Assembly: GCA_964549635.1 (NCBI GenBank)
Contig: CAZJVJ010000002.1
Location: forward strand, 62,001-126,000
Direction of reading: 5' to 3'
Length of the DNA stretch: 64,000 bases
DNA from: VGNY01 sp964549635
Lineage (GTDB): Bacteria > Chloroflexota > Dehalococcoidia > GIF9 > UBA5629
Below are positions 50,606 through 59,437 of the stretch, one piece after another (the first letter of the stretch is position 1; every line of letters begins with the position of its first letter). The translations under genes were made by a program, and so were the position numbers. The notes beneath the pieces are model-generated. The model had not been told where the DNA came from. It made no database searches and saw only the letters and a program-made list of their open reading frames with translations.

Positions 50606-53323
50606 TTATCCTATTTCAGCCCAGTTTTTGCCTATTTTGATATCTATTTTTAATGGCACTTCAAGCTTTACAGCTTCAGGCATTATATCGCCGACCAGCG
50701 TTTTCATCAAGTCTATCTCCTCAGGAGGCACTTCGAAGAGGAGCTCATCATGAACTTGGAGGATCATTTTGCTCTTTAATTTTCGTTGCTGTATTGCGCG
50801 GTGTAGATTGACCATGGCGATTTTGATTATGTCAGCAGATGTACCTTGCACTGGCATGTTTATAGCCATCCGTTCAGCAGCCTCTCTTACTGTCCTATTT
50901 GGTGAGTTGATTTCAGGAATATAGCGCCTCCTGCCCAAAAGCGTCTGCACGTACCCCAGTTCTCTGGCCTGGTTCTTGGTTTTTTCAACGTATTCTTTAA
51001 CCTTGGGATATTTCTCAAAATAAGCACTTATGAACTGTGCAGCTTCGTCTCGGCTTAAGCCAGTGGCTTGCTCAAGTCCATAATCGCTCATACCGTATAT
51101 AACGCCGAAGTTCACTGTTTTAGCCACACGCCGCATCTCCGGAGTCACTTTATCAGGTGTAACATTGAAGACGCGAGAGGCAGTAGCAGTATGTACGTCT
51201 TCATCTCTGAGAAAGGTGGCGATAAGCTGCGGGTCCTGTGAGATATGGGCTAATACTCTGAGATCGATTTGTGAATAGTCAGCTGATAGGAGGTACCATC
51301 CTGATACAGCGATAATAGCCTGTCTTATCTTGCCCCCCAGTTCGCCTCTTACTGGTATGTTTTGCAAGTTAGGTTCGCTGGAAGATAGTCTGCCAGTTGT
51401 CGTGCCTGTCTGATTAAAGCTAGTATGGAGCCTGCCTGTTTTGGGGTTTACTAAAGCAGGTAAGGTATCAGTGTAGGTGGACTTTAACTTGGCAAGCTGA
51501 CGGTATTGCAGGACGAGTTCAACTATAGGATGAGTTCCTTTTAGTTCTTCCAGGGCTGAGGCTTCTGTTGAATAACCGCTTTTTGTCTTGCGCGACTTTG
51601 GGAGTTTTAGATGTTCATAAAGAACGTGGGAGAGTTGTTGTGACGAGTTTAAGTTGAACTTATAGCCAAGACTATTGTAAATTTCAGTCTCCAGCCTGAG
51701 CATCTCCCTTCCCAGATTATGTGACATCTCTCGCAGCAAATCAGTATCTAAGGCCACTCCGTTTCTTTCCATGGATGCTAAGACAGGGATTAGCGGCATT
51801 TCCACTTCATAAAAAAGCCTCCAGAGCCCTTCTTTTTTAAGCTCACTCTCCAGCACACTTTTGAGGCTCAGAGTTATATCAGCGTCGGCACAAGCGTAAC
51901 TGGCAACTTGTTCTATTGTGGCCATCGCCATTGAGAGCTGTTTAGGTCCTGTACCGATTATATCGGTAATTGGCGTCATCTCTATCCCAAGTTTTTTAAA
52001 AGCTAGTGCCTTGAGGTTTAATGGCTTTTCACCTAAAAGGTAGGCAGCAATCATAGTGTCGAAGGCTAAGTTTTCCAGGTTTATTCCGCGTTCAGCCAGC
52101 ACCAGTATGTCAAATTTGCCGTTATGGGCTATTTTGGCAATCTTGTTATCTTCGAGTATGGACTTCAGCTTAGCTATAACTTGCGATAGCGGTAGCTGGG
52201 CACTTTGGCTTAACCCCCGATGGCCTATAGGTATGTAATAAGCTTCACCTGGCAATGCTGAGATGGCAATACCCACGAGGTCTGTCAACATGGCTTCTTT
52301 GCCAGATGTTTCCACATCTATGGCAAATTCTTTAACAGTTGATACTTTGTCAATGAGTTTGTCCAGCGCTTGCTCCGTATTTACTATCCGGTATTTTCTT
52401 TCAGGTGCAGCCTGCTTGGAGACTGGTACTGGCGTTGCCTGTCCTACTTCTTCTGGCAGCCTGGAGAGTAGCTGCACGAAGCCGAGTTCGCGAAAGAGCT
52501 CCACCACTCGTTGGCGGTCGTAAGAGCTTACTTGGCAATTAACCAGGTTCAATGTAACAGGCACATTGGTCACTATAGCTGCAAGTTCCTTATTTTGAAA
52601 AACTTGAGCTTTGTGCTCAACAAGTGAAGTGCGTAGCTTATCAGGCTTCACGTGATCAATATTTTCATAAATTCCCTCAAGGCTACTGAATTGCTGCAGT
52701 AGTTTAGCGGCTGTTTTTTCGCCAATGCCAGGAATGCCAGGTATATTGTCCGATGGGTCGCCAATTAGCGCTTTGAAGTCGGCAAGCTGTTTTGGAGATA
52801 CGCCGTACTTTCGTTTGACAGCTGCCTCGTCATAGATTACTGTATCACTAAAGGTGCGTCTGGGTGACATTACCTTTGTGCTTGGCGACACAACTTGGAG
52901 AACATCATTATCTCCGGTAACGATAATAACATCCATGCCCTGCTGACCAGCTTGCTGACTGAGAGTACCTAGGACGTCATCGGCCTCATAACCATCTATT
53001 TCGAAAGTAGGTATATGGAATGCTTTAGCCAACTGATGAACTCGTAGTATCTGGCTCACAAGCTCATCAGGAATTTTAGGGCGCTGAGCTTTATAGGACT
53101 CAAATTTTTCGTGCCTAAAGGTAGGGGCAGGACGGTCGAAGGCAATGGCCCAATGAGTGGGCTTGATTTCGTTTAGTACTTTCAACAACATGCTAGCGAA
53201 GCCCTGGACGGCGTTAATCATTTCCCCAGTTTTGGATATTGTCAGCGGAGGAAGTGCATGGAAGGCACGGTGTACTAAGGCATTTCCGTCAAAAAGCAAC
53301 AGCAATGGCTTGATCTTACTCAT
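50606..53323 (-). CDS. polA: DNA polymerase I
   Basis: A 905-residue repair/replication polymerase with all three domains. The N-terminal 5'-3' exonuclease (about 1-290) has LLLFDGNALVHRAFHALPP and YEADDVLGTL. The 3'-5' exonuclease retains the acidic active-site residues: D and E in AIDVETSG, D in AHNGKFDILVL, Y and D in YACADADITL, so proofreading is likely; many bacteria have lost these. Polymerase motifs A (ADYSQIDLRVLAHIS), B (RRVAKTVNFGVIYGMS) and C (QVHDELLFEVP) are intact. Divergent from argF; no clear Shine-Dalgarno site. Confidence 0.97.
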   Translation of the reverse strand: MSKIKPLLLLFDGNALVHRAFHALPPLTISKTGEMINAVQGFASMLLKVLNEIKPTHWAIAFDRPAPTFRHEKFESYKAQRPKIPDELVSQILRVHQLAKAFHIPTFEIDGYEADDVLGTLSQQAGQQGMDVIIVTGDNDVLQVVSPSTKVMSPRRTFSDTVIYDEAAVKRKYGVSPKQLADFKALIGDPSDNIPGIPGIGEKTAAKLLQQFSSLEGIYENIDHVKPDKLRTSLVEHKAQVFQNKELAAIVTNVPVTLNLVNCQVSSYDRQRVVELFRELGFVQLLSRLPEEVGQATPVPVSKQAAPERKYRIVNTEQALDKLIDKVSTVKEFAIDVETSGKEAMLTDLVGIAISALPGEAYYIPIGHRGLSQSAQLPLSQVIAKLKSILEDNKIAKIAHNGKFDILVLAERGINLENLAFDTMIAAYLLGEKPLNLKALAFKKLGIEMTPITDIIGTGPKQLSMAMATIEQVASYACADADITLSLKSVLESELKKEGLWRLFYEVEMPLIPVLASMERNGVALDTDLLREMSHNLGREMLRLETEIYNSLGYKFNLNSSQQLSHVLYEHLKLPKSRKTKSGYSTEASALEELKGTHPIVELVLQYRQLAKLKSTYTDTLPALVNPKTGRLHTSFNQTGTTTGRLSSSEPNLQNIPVRGELGGKIRQAIIAVSGWYLLSADYSQIDLRVLAHISQDPQLIATFLRDEDVHTATASRVFNVTPDKVTPEMRRVAKTVNFGVIYGMSDYGLEQATGLSRDEAAQFISAYFEKYPKVKEYVEKTKNQARELGYVQTLLGRRRYIPEINSPNRTVREAAERMAINMPVQGTSADIIKIAMVNLHRAIQQRKLKSKMILQVHDELLFEVPPEEIDLMKTLVGDIMPEAVKLEVPLKIDIKIGKNWAEIG

Positions 53324-53472
53324 AGCTCAAAAAATTTTGATGGTTAAATTAACCATATTTTTCACTATTACGCCTTGGGTATGTGTTTTTGTTGTGAACA
53401 CAAAGCGGGCTAAAGCCTTTGACACCGCCTGTGGTAAGGACCTTGTGAATAATCCCTTGTTCGAGTTCATTA

Positions 53473-53498
53473 TATACCAAGTTGACATGCGTGGTATA
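53473..53498. promoter_or_regulatory. Inverted repeat over the argF promoter
   Basis: TATACCA (53473-53479) and TGGTATA (53492-53498) are exact inverted repeats separated by 12 bases, forming a 26-base dyad. The right arm overlaps the extended -10 TGGTATACT (53492-53500). This is the place for a repressor site. It does not look like the classical ARG box. Confidence 0.5.
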
Positions 53499-53500
53499 CT
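53492..53500 (+). promoter_or_regulatory. Extended -10 promoter element of argF
   Basis: TG-G-TATACT fits the extended -10 consensus (TGnTATAAT). No good -35 at 17 bases, as expected for such promoters. Ribosome binding site GAGGTG at 53515-53520 leads to ATG 53527. Confidence 0.6.
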
Positions 53501-53526
53501 AAAAGTTAACGAATAGAGGTGTAACA

Positions 53527-54477
53527 ATGAAAGTAAGACATTTTCTTTCCGTGGCCGATTTGAATGCTGTCGAGCTGGAGAGAATCATTGATAAGGCGAT
53601 AGGACTGAAGCGAGCACAAATGCCCCAGTCTTTGCATGATAAGGTTCTTGTTCTTGTTTTTGAAAAACCTTCATTGAGGACACGGGTTAGTTTTGAAGTG
53701 GCGATACGCCACTTGGGGGGTTATAGTTTTTATCTATCGCCTGATGAAATAGGTCTGGGCAAGCGGGAGCCGGTCGCTGACATAGCTAGAGTGCTTAGCC
53801 GTTACGTAGATGGTATTATAGCGCGCACCTTTTCGCACAAAACTCTAGAAGAATTAGCAAATTACTCAACCGTGCCGGTAATAAATGCTCTTTCTGATTA
53901 TGAACATCCATGTCAAGCGCTGGCTGATATGGTGACAATTCGAGAGAAGAAAGGTAGGCTAAAGGGCATAACCGTAGCTTATGTTGGAGATGGCAATAAT
54001 GTGGCCCATAGCTTGCTTTTAGCAGCTGCGCTTACAGGGGCAAACATGCAAATGGCCTCGCCCTTCGGCTATGCAGTGAGCGGAGCGATATTAAAGATGG
54101 CTAAAACGTTTGCAGCCCAGAGTGGAGGCCGGATTCTTATAACTGAAAAACCACAAGAGGCAGTCAGAGATGCTGATGTAGTTTATACTGATGTCTGGAC
54201 AAGCATGGGACAGGAAGCCGAAGCTGAAAAGCGCCGCAATGCCTTCGCGAAGTATCAAGTAGACGCTGATCTGTTGTCTTTAGCCAAGAATGATGTCATC
54301 TTAATGCACCCCATGCCGGCTCATCACGGGGAAGAAGTTGCAGTTGGGCTCATTGATAGCCCCTGTTCAGTAGTATTTGACCAGGCCGAGAACAGACTTC
54401 ACCTGCAAAAAGCATTGCTGGCTGAGCTATTTAGCGCTGCTGAAAGGATTGATACAAAGCAAAATTCTAAAGCTTGA
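53527..54477 (+). CDS. argF: Ornithine carbamoyltransferase
   Basis: A 316-residue enzyme that joins carbamoyl phosphate and ornithine to citrulline. FEKPSLRTRVSFEVA binds carbamoyl phosphate, HPCQALADM lies in the domain interface, and DVWTSMGQEAEAEKR holds the SMG loop that binds ornithine and separates it from aspartate carbamoyltransferase. The HCLP motif is altered to H261-P-M-P (MHPMPAHHGEE), so the usual cysteine is proline. Divergent from polA. Confidence 0.93.
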   Translation: MKVRHFLSVADLNAVELERIIDKAIGLKRAQMPQSLHDKVLVLVFEKPSLRTRVSFEVAIRHLGGYSFYLSPDEIGLGKREPVADIARVLSRYVDGIIARTFSHKTLEELANYSTVPVINALSDYEHPCQALADMVTIREKKGRLKGITVAYVGDGNNVAHSLLLAAALTGANMQMASPFGYAVSGAILKMAKTFAAQSGGRILITEKPQEAVRDADVVYTDVWTSMGQEAEAEKRRNAFAKYQVDADLLSLAKNDVILMHPMPAHHGEEVAVGLIDSPCSVVFDQAENRLHLQKALLAELFSAAERIDTKQNSKA

Positions 54478-54624
54478 TATGTTACTGCGCTGCAGTTTGG
54501 CCCGGCTCTGTATGTCCGCTGAAGAACAGCGCCTTAAATGGTGGCACTGCTTTAAAAATTGTTTAAAAATTGAATATATGATTGTATCACTGACTGAGAG
54601 GTTGTCTTGCAAAGGTGTTGAGTA

Positions 54625-55965
54625 ATGAGGCCGATTATAGCTATAGTGGGCAGAGCTAATGTGGGCAAGTCAACATTATTCAATCGTCTAGTGGGGAAAC
54701 CTGTAGCCATTGTTGAAGACTTTCCGGGAACAACTCGTGACCGAGTCTTTGCTGATGTTTGCTGGCAGGGGCGTGAAGTAATTTTGGTTGATACCGGTGG
54801 CCTGGAGACAAGACCGGCTACCTCCATGGCCCAGAAGATTAAAATGCAGGTGGAAGCAGCGATTGCTGAAGCAGACATCATTATTTTTCTGATGGATATA
54901 CGGGATGGTGTCATTACTACGGATGAGGAAATCGCTGACCTGCTGCGTAGCTGCAATAAACCAGTTGTTTTGGCTGCTAACAAAGCTGATAATGACAGGT
55001 TGGAGAGTCAGATAGCTGATTTCTATCGGTTGGGCATTGGCACTCCACTTGCTATAAGCGCCAAGCACGGACGGGGCATAAACAGCCTATTGCAGGCAGT
55101 GGCATCTTTTCTACCAGAACCTTCACCAGTTTCTGTCGCTCCCGAAAGGCCCAAACTGGCTATTGTAGGACGACCTAATGTTGGAAAATCAATGTTGCTG
55201 AATAGAATAGTCGGTGAGGAGAGGGCCATTGTTGACCAAATCCCTGGAACAACACGAGATGCTATAGATACTATTTTTATTCATGGAGGACGTGAGGTGG
55301 TGTTAATTGATACCGCTGGTATCAGGCGACGCGGCCGCATTGATTCAGGAGTGGAGTACTATAGCGTAATCCGAGCATTGCGTGCAATCAGCTGTTGCGA
55401 TGTTGCCCTGCTGGTTACTGATGCCACCGAATTTATCACTGCCCAGGATGTACATATCGCTGGCTATATAAAGGAAGCCGATAAGGGTATGGTGCTTGTC
55501 ATTAACAAGTGCGACCTTGTCACTGAGCAAGCTAAGGAGGCGTACGCTGAGCAAATCGAAGAGCGGCTAAAATTTATGTCTCATGCCCCTGTCCTTTATG
55601 TCTCGGCAAAATTTGGGCATAATATAGATAAGGTAATACCTAAAGCCCTGGAAGTATGGCAGGAGAGGCAAAAGCAATTGCCTGATACTGTGATAGACAG
55701 ACTAATTAAACAGGCGGTAGTGTCCCAGACGCCACCGCGGAAAGGCTTTAGACGTTTGGAAGTCATTCGTGCCTATCAGGCCGGTGTTAATCCACCAAGT
55801 TTTGTTTTTCTGGTTAACGACCCGAAACTTATGCACTTTTCATATCAGCGTTATCTGGAGAATAAGTTCCGGCAAACTTTTGGATTTTACGGCACACCGT
55901 TGAGACTTCTTTTTAAGAAAGTGCCATCAAAGCGATTTAAGGAAGTGGGAGGTGAAAAGACATGA
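54625..55965 (+). CDS. der: Ribosome-associated GTPase Der (EngA)
   Basis: A 446-residue protein with two tandem GTPase domains and a C-terminal KH-like domain. G1 motifs are GRANVGKS and GRPNVGKS; NKADN and NKCDL are the G4 motifs; LVDTGG and IDTAGI the G3 motifs. Der is needed for assembly of the large ribosomal subunit. The C-terminal PPRKGFRRLEVIRAYQAGVN is in the KH region. It overlaps plsY by four bases. Confidence 0.97.
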   Translation: MRPIIAIVGRANVGKSTLFNRLVGKPVAIVEDFPGTTRDRVFADVCWQGREVILVDTGGLETRPATSMAQKIKMQVEAAIAEADIIIFLMDIRDGVITTDEEIADLLRSCNKPVVLAANKADNDRLESQIADFYRLGIGTPLAISAKHGRGINSLLQAVASFLPEPSPVSVAPERPKLAIVGRPNVGKSMLLNRIVGEERAIVDQIPGTTRDAIDTIFIHGGREVVLIDTAGIRRRGRIDSGVEYYSVIRALRAISCCDVALLVTDATEFITAQDVHIAGYIKEADKGMVLVINKCDLVTEQAKEAYAEQIEERLKFMSHAPVLYVSAKFGHNIDKVIPKALEVWQERQKQLPDTVIDRLIKQAVVSQTPPRKGFRRLEVIRAYQAGVNPPSFVFLVNDPKLMHFSYQRYLENKFRQTFGFYGTPLRLLFKKVPSKRFKEVGGEKT

Positions 55966-56624
55966 TAGAGGGTAAGTTCATACTAGCCGCAGCGATTGGT
56001 TATCTACTTGGGGCTATTCCGTTTGCCCTTATAATCAGTAAGCGGATGGCCGGAATTGATATTTCCAGGCACGGCAGCGGTAATATCGGGAGCACTAACG
56101 TGTTGCGGGTGCTAGGTCTAAAGGCGGGGGTCATTGTTATTGTTCTGGACTTGGCCAAGGCGATTGTACCAGTTATGCTGTCTAAATTCATAATAGGTGA
56201 TAGCCTGTTGTCATTAGGTGGTTTATCGCTTAACTGGCAATGGGGTCAGGTCTTGACTGCCCTTATGGTGATGGTGGGTCATAACTGGTCAGTCTATATA
56301 AAATTCCGGGGCGGTAAAGGTGTGGCTGCTTACTATGGCGCCTGGTTTGCAATCTGGCCTGTAGCGGCTCTGTTTGGAGGTTTGATTCTGATTGTGACAG
56401 TACTGCTAAGTAGATACATGTCGCTTGGTTCCATTCTTAGCTCATTAGGCATACTTTGCTTATTTATAGTGCTGACTTTGGTATTTGAGTTCCCTCCCGT
56501 CTACCTGGTTTACAGCCTTGTAGCTGCTGCACTCATTGTCTATCAGCATCGCAGCAACATAATCCGGTTGCAAGCTGGCACGGAGGCCAAGCTTGGTGAT
56601 AAGAAGGGCATGATAGACCTATGA
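55962..56624 (+). CDS. plsY: Glycerol-3-phosphate acyltransferase PlsY
   Basis: A 220-residue integral membrane enzyme that acylates glycerol-3-phosphate with acyl phosphate in phospholipid synthesis. The three conserved motifs are visible: GSGNIGSTNVLRVLG, KFRGGKGVAAYYGAW and the later YQHRSNIIRL. About five hydrophobic segments, usual length. The neighbouring gpsA makes its substrate glycerol-3-phosphate. Confidence 0.96.
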   Translation: MIEGKFILAAAIGYLLGAIPFALIISKRMAGIDISRHGSGNIGSTNVLRVLGLKAGVIVIVLDLAKAIVPVMLSKFIIGDSLLSLGGLSLNWQWGQVLTALMVMVGHNWSVYIKFRGGKGVAAYYGAWFAIWPVAALFGGLILIVTVLLSRYMSLGSILSSLGILCLFIVLTLVFEFPPVYLVYSLVAAALIVYQHRSNIIRLQAGTEAKLGDKKGMIDL

Positions 56625-56646
56625 CCGGCGTTTGATAACTTCGACC

Positions 56647-57645
56647 ATGTCAAAAGTCGCTATTATTGGTGCTACTACCTGGGGTAATACCCTGGGTAGA
56701 CTATTGGCACACAAAGGGATCGAAATCAGCATCTGGGCGAGGACTGAAGCTAAAGCTGAGGAATTGAGGCGGAAACAGCAGGACGACTTATCCTTAAAAA
56801 CAATTTCCAATCATCTGTCCTTTACCAGTGATATCGGTACTGCCTTGCATTCAGCGCAATTTGTAATCTATGCGGTACCAGCTCAGCGCCTGCGCCAAAA
56901 CGTGAGGCTTATTAATTCCCACTTAGAAGCTTCTATGATTCAGGTAAGTGCAGCTAAAGGGCTGGAAGCAACGACTGGCAAGAGGATGTCAGAAGTGATA
57001 GCGGAAGAAGCTCTCAAAGTACCGGCGAGGCAAATTTGTGCTCTCTCGGGGCCAAATCTTTCCGGGGAGATATGCCTCGGCTTACCGGCTACTTCAGTGA
57101 TAGCTGGTCAAGATATTGGGGTTGTCAGAAAGGTGCAGGAATTATTCGATTCGCCTAACTTTTCCGTCTTTGTCAGCGATGATATTGTTGGTGTTGAATT
57201 GTGTGGTGCCTTGAAGAATGTTATAGCTTTAGGTGCTGGAATGTTAGATGGTTTGGAATTGGGCAATAATGCCAAGGCCGCGTTTATCGTATTGGGCTGG
57301 AAAGAGGTTGTTGCATTGGGAATGGCTCTGGGTGCAAAGCAGGATACCTTTTATGGGCTGGCTGGCTTGGGGGACTTGATAGCCACAGGTAACAGCTCAC
57401 TGAGTCGTAACCACTATGTTGGTTATGAACTGGCAAAAGGGCGTTCTCTGAATGATATAATCGCATCAATGCTAAATGTTGCCGAGGGGGTTGATACCAC
57501 TGTGGCAGCCCATTATCTAGTGAATAGGCTGGGCTTAAAAGCGCCGATTATCGATTTGATATACAGGGTGCTATTTGAGTCCATATCACCGTCTGAAATA
57601 GTAACACGGTTTAAAGATGGACTAAAGCCGGAATCAATGGTCTAG
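56647..57645 (+). CDS. gpsA: Glycerol-3-phosphate dehydrogenase (NAD(P)+)
   Basis: A 332-residue enzyme that reduces dihydroxyacetone phosphate to sn-glycerol-3-phosphate for phospholipid heads. VAIIGATTWGNTLGRLLAHK is the NAD-binding motif, VSAAKGLE and SGPNLSGEI are in the active-site half, and GALKNVIALGAGM carries the catalytic lysine. The start ATG 56647 is chosen over a TTG at 56632; neither has a clear ribosome binding site, so it may be coupled to plsY. The Gly in the usual GAGAWG loop is changed to GATTWG. Confidence 0.95.
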   Translation: MSKVAIIGATTWGNTLGRLLAHKGIEISIWARTEAKAEELRRKQQDDLSLKTISNHLSFTSDIGTALHSAQFVIYAVPAQRLRQNVRLINSHLEASMIQVSAAKGLEATTGKRMSEVIAEEALKVPARQICALSGPNLSGEICLGLPATSVIAGQDIGVVRKVQELFDSPNFSVFVSDDIVGVELCGALKNVIALGAGMLDGLELGNNAKAAFIVLGWKEVVALGMALGAKQDTFYGLAGLGDLIATGNSSLSRNHYVGYELAKGRSLNDIIASMLNVAEGVDTTVAAHYLVNRLGLKAPIIDLIYRVLFESISPSEIVTRFKDGLKPESMV

Positions 57646-57664
57646 GTCTCTGGTGGATATGTTC

Positions 57665-58765
57665 TCAGTTTTCTCGATTGACCTTATGTTTGTCATCTTT
57701 TAGAATCTCAGCTTTAGGCAGAACTTTGGCTAATTCTTCGAAGAGCCGGCGTTGATTTGAGTCCAAAGATTCAGGAGTTACCACTCGAATTAAGACTAGT
57801 TGGTCTCCTCTCCCCCTGCCATTGAGATGGGGCACCCCTTTACCTTTGAGGTGAAATACTTTACCAGTCTGAGTCCCAGGGGGTATTTTAAGTATTGTTT
57901 TGCCGTTCAACAATGGCACTTCCACTTCGTCTCCAAGAGCTGCTTGAGCAAAATTTATTGGCAACTCATAAACGATGTCAATGCCTTTGCGGATAAATAA
58001 CTTGTGAGGTTTTATAGAAACGTTTATATAAACGTCACCCGGTGGCCCACCATATTTTCCAGCATCACCTTCGCCACTTAAACGGATCTGGTGGTTTTCG
58101 TCTATACCTGGTGGAATAGTAGCTATGAGCTTTCGTTTTACCTTTTCCTTACCGCTACCTTTGCACTGGCGGCAAGGCTGGGTAATAACTGATCCTTCGC
58201 CATGACATTGTGGACAGGTGGTACTGTGAACAAAACGACCGAAAAGGCTTGGCTGAATCCGGCGTATTTGGCCGCTACCATTACAGTTTGGGCATTTTTG
58301 AGGATTTGTCCCGGGGTGGCTACCGATACCATGACATAGAGAACAGTTTTCTACGCGCCAAATCTCGAATTGCTTATCTGTACCGAACACAGCTTCTTCA
58401 AAAGATATGATGAGGTTGGTTCGAATGTCAGCCCCTTTTTGGGGGATGCGGTGTTGGGGTCTTGTGCTTGTAGCGCCAAAGAAAGCATCAAAGATGTCCC
58501 CAAGACCGCCAAAGGTAAAATCTTCAAAACCAAACAAATCCGAAGTAGATACACGGCCATAGCGGTCGTAGTAGGCTCGCTTTCTGGCATCGGAGAGAAC
58601 TTCATATGCCTCATTTATTTCCTTAAACCTATCTTCAGCGCTTGCCTCTTTGTTGTGGTCAGGATGATATTTGAAAGCTAACTTGCGGAAGGCTTTCTTA
58701 ATTTGTTCGTCAGTTGCGTTTCTGGGCACCCCCAAAATCTCATAATAGTCCTTGCTAATTGACAT
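57665..58765 (-). CDS. dnaJ: Chaperone DnaJ (Hsp40)
   Basis: A 366-residue co-chaperone of DnaK. J domain with the HPD motif (KYHPDHNKE), a short Gly/Phe region around residues 75-95, the zinc domain with four C-x2-C repeats (CSLCHGIG, CPNCNGSG, CPQCHGEG, CRQCKGSG) and the C-terminal peptide-binding domains (GDVYINVSIKPH). ATG 58765 (MSISKDYYEILG) is taken as the start. No dnaK or grpE in the window. Confidence 0.95.
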   Translation of the reverse strand: MSISKDYYEILGVPRNATDEQIKKAFRKLAFKYHPDHNKEASAEDRFKEINEAYEVLSDARKRAYYDRYGRVSTSDLFGFEDFTFGGLGDIFDAFFGATSTRPQHRIPQKGADIRTNLIISFEEAVFGTDKQFEIWRVENCSLCHGIGSHPGTNPQKCPNCNGSGQIRRIQPSLFGRFVHSTTCPQCHGEGSVITQPCRQCKGSGKEKVKRKLIATIPPGIDENHQIRLSGEGDAGKYGGPPGDVYINVSIKPHKLFIRKGIDIVYELPINFAQAALGDEVEVPLLNGKTILKIPPGTQTGKVFHLKGKGVPHLNGRGRGDQLVLIRVVTPESLDSNQRRLFEELAKVLPKAEILKDDKHKVNREN

Positions 58766-58787
58766 GAAAAACAAACCTCAATTGTCC

Positions 58788-58817
58788 AGTATATCCGATA
58801 AATTAATTCTTAATCAA
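58788..58817 (-). promoter_or_regulatory. Candidate promoter of dnaJ
   Basis: On the minus strand TTGATT (58817-58812), an 18-base spacer and TATACT (58793-58788), about 23 bases before the ATG at 58765. No CIRCE operator found beside it. The next 150 bases to the right hold nothing recognisable until the trp promoter. Confidence 0.55.
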
Positions 58818-58978
58818 ATTTTGAATTGGAAAATGTTCAGTAGTTGTAATACTGCACTTGTTTTGAAGATGCATAGCACCGTGTTGTGGATAGCCTCGTT
58901 ACTTTGGCTGGCGTTGACTCGAAGAAAAGATGGAAAAGGAAAGCATAAAGCCCCAGCTCGCCTCGACGGCCTTCAGAC

Positions 58979-59008
58979 TTGACAGGATAGCGGAAAAATG
59001 CTTATAAT
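58979..59008 (+). promoter_or_regulatory. Promoter of the T-box/trpB transcript
   Basis: Perfect TTGACA (58979-58984), an 18-base spacer and perfect TATAAT (59003-59008). Transcription would start near 59015, at the beginning of the T-box leader. Confidence 0.85.
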
Positions 59009-59014
59009 ATCAAC

Positions 59015-59303
59015 CAACTGAATATCGTAAAGGCTGGGAACAGGACTAGTAGGCTTTGAAGCGGGGCTACAGAGAGTCAGGTTAGGTGAAAGCTGATGCC
59101 AGCGCAAAAGCTGAATGGCCCTGGGAGCCGCAAACCAAAAGGTTAAAAACCGAGTAGGCTTTGACGCAGAGGGTAGCGTTATCATAACCCAGGGTATCGC
59201 TTTAGGTTAATAAAGCTGTACCTGAATGAGATGGCCTATAAAAGGCCAACAAGGGTGGCACCGCGAAGGTTTAGCCTCTCGCCCCTTGGGCGAGGGGCTT
59301 TTT
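59015..59303 (+). promoter_or_regulatory. Tryptophan T-box riboswitch
   Basis: Leader RNA that binds uncharged tRNA and prevents termination. The T-box sequence AAGGGTGGCACCGCG is at 59251-59265; its TGGC (59256-59259) would pair with the tRNA 3' end, and the C fits a discriminator G as in bacterial tRNA-Trp. Stem I carries the AGAGA element (59071-59075) and GGTGAAAGC (59095-59103). The specifier after GAA is TGG (59116-59118), tryptophan. The terminator is GCCTCTCGCC (59274-59283) with GGCGAGGGGC (59289-59298) and TTTTT. All parts agree with control of the trpB gene downstream by tryptophan shortage. Confidence 0.94.
59274..59303 (+). terminator. T-box regulated terminator
   Basis: GCCTCTCGCC and GGCGAGGGGC pair over ten bases with one G-U wobble, a five-base loop and five T. 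The left arm lies a few bases after the T-box sequence and so can be sequestered by the antiterminator. Confidence 0.9.
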
Positions 59304-59333
59304 ATTTCTGGGACTATCAAAGGAGGTTCTGAA

Positions 59334-59411
59334 ATGCTAGCTATATCACGAATGTGGCCCCTTGTGGGCCAAAGAGAAGCTTTGTTCTATGCCGAAATCG
59401 AGACAGTTTAA
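59334..59411 (+). CDS. Possible 25-codon leader peptide between T-box and trpB
   Basis: ATG 59334 has AGGAGG (59321-59326) at ideal spacing and runs 25 codons to TAA, with one Trp codon (reading SRMWPLVGQ). A small hairpin, TGGCCC-CTTGT-GGGCCA, covers that Trp codon. It could be a translated leader adding a second control layer, or a fragment of an older gene. No family recognised. Its own ribosome binding site is stronger than expected by chance, but the coding status is uncertain. Confidence 0.35.
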   Translation: MLAISRMWPLVGQREALFYAEIETV

Positions 59412-59437
59412 AAATGAACTAATAAGGAGGAGCAAAA

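Noticed and set aside
54377..54625. An 82-codon plus-strand frame between argF and der
   Set aside because: Most of it lies out of frame inside argF, it has no ribosome binding site, and its sequence resembles no family.
58752..58982. A 76-codon plus-strand frame upstream of the T-box
   Set aside because: It overlaps the dnaJ start and promoter, has no family resemblance and ends at the trp promoter.
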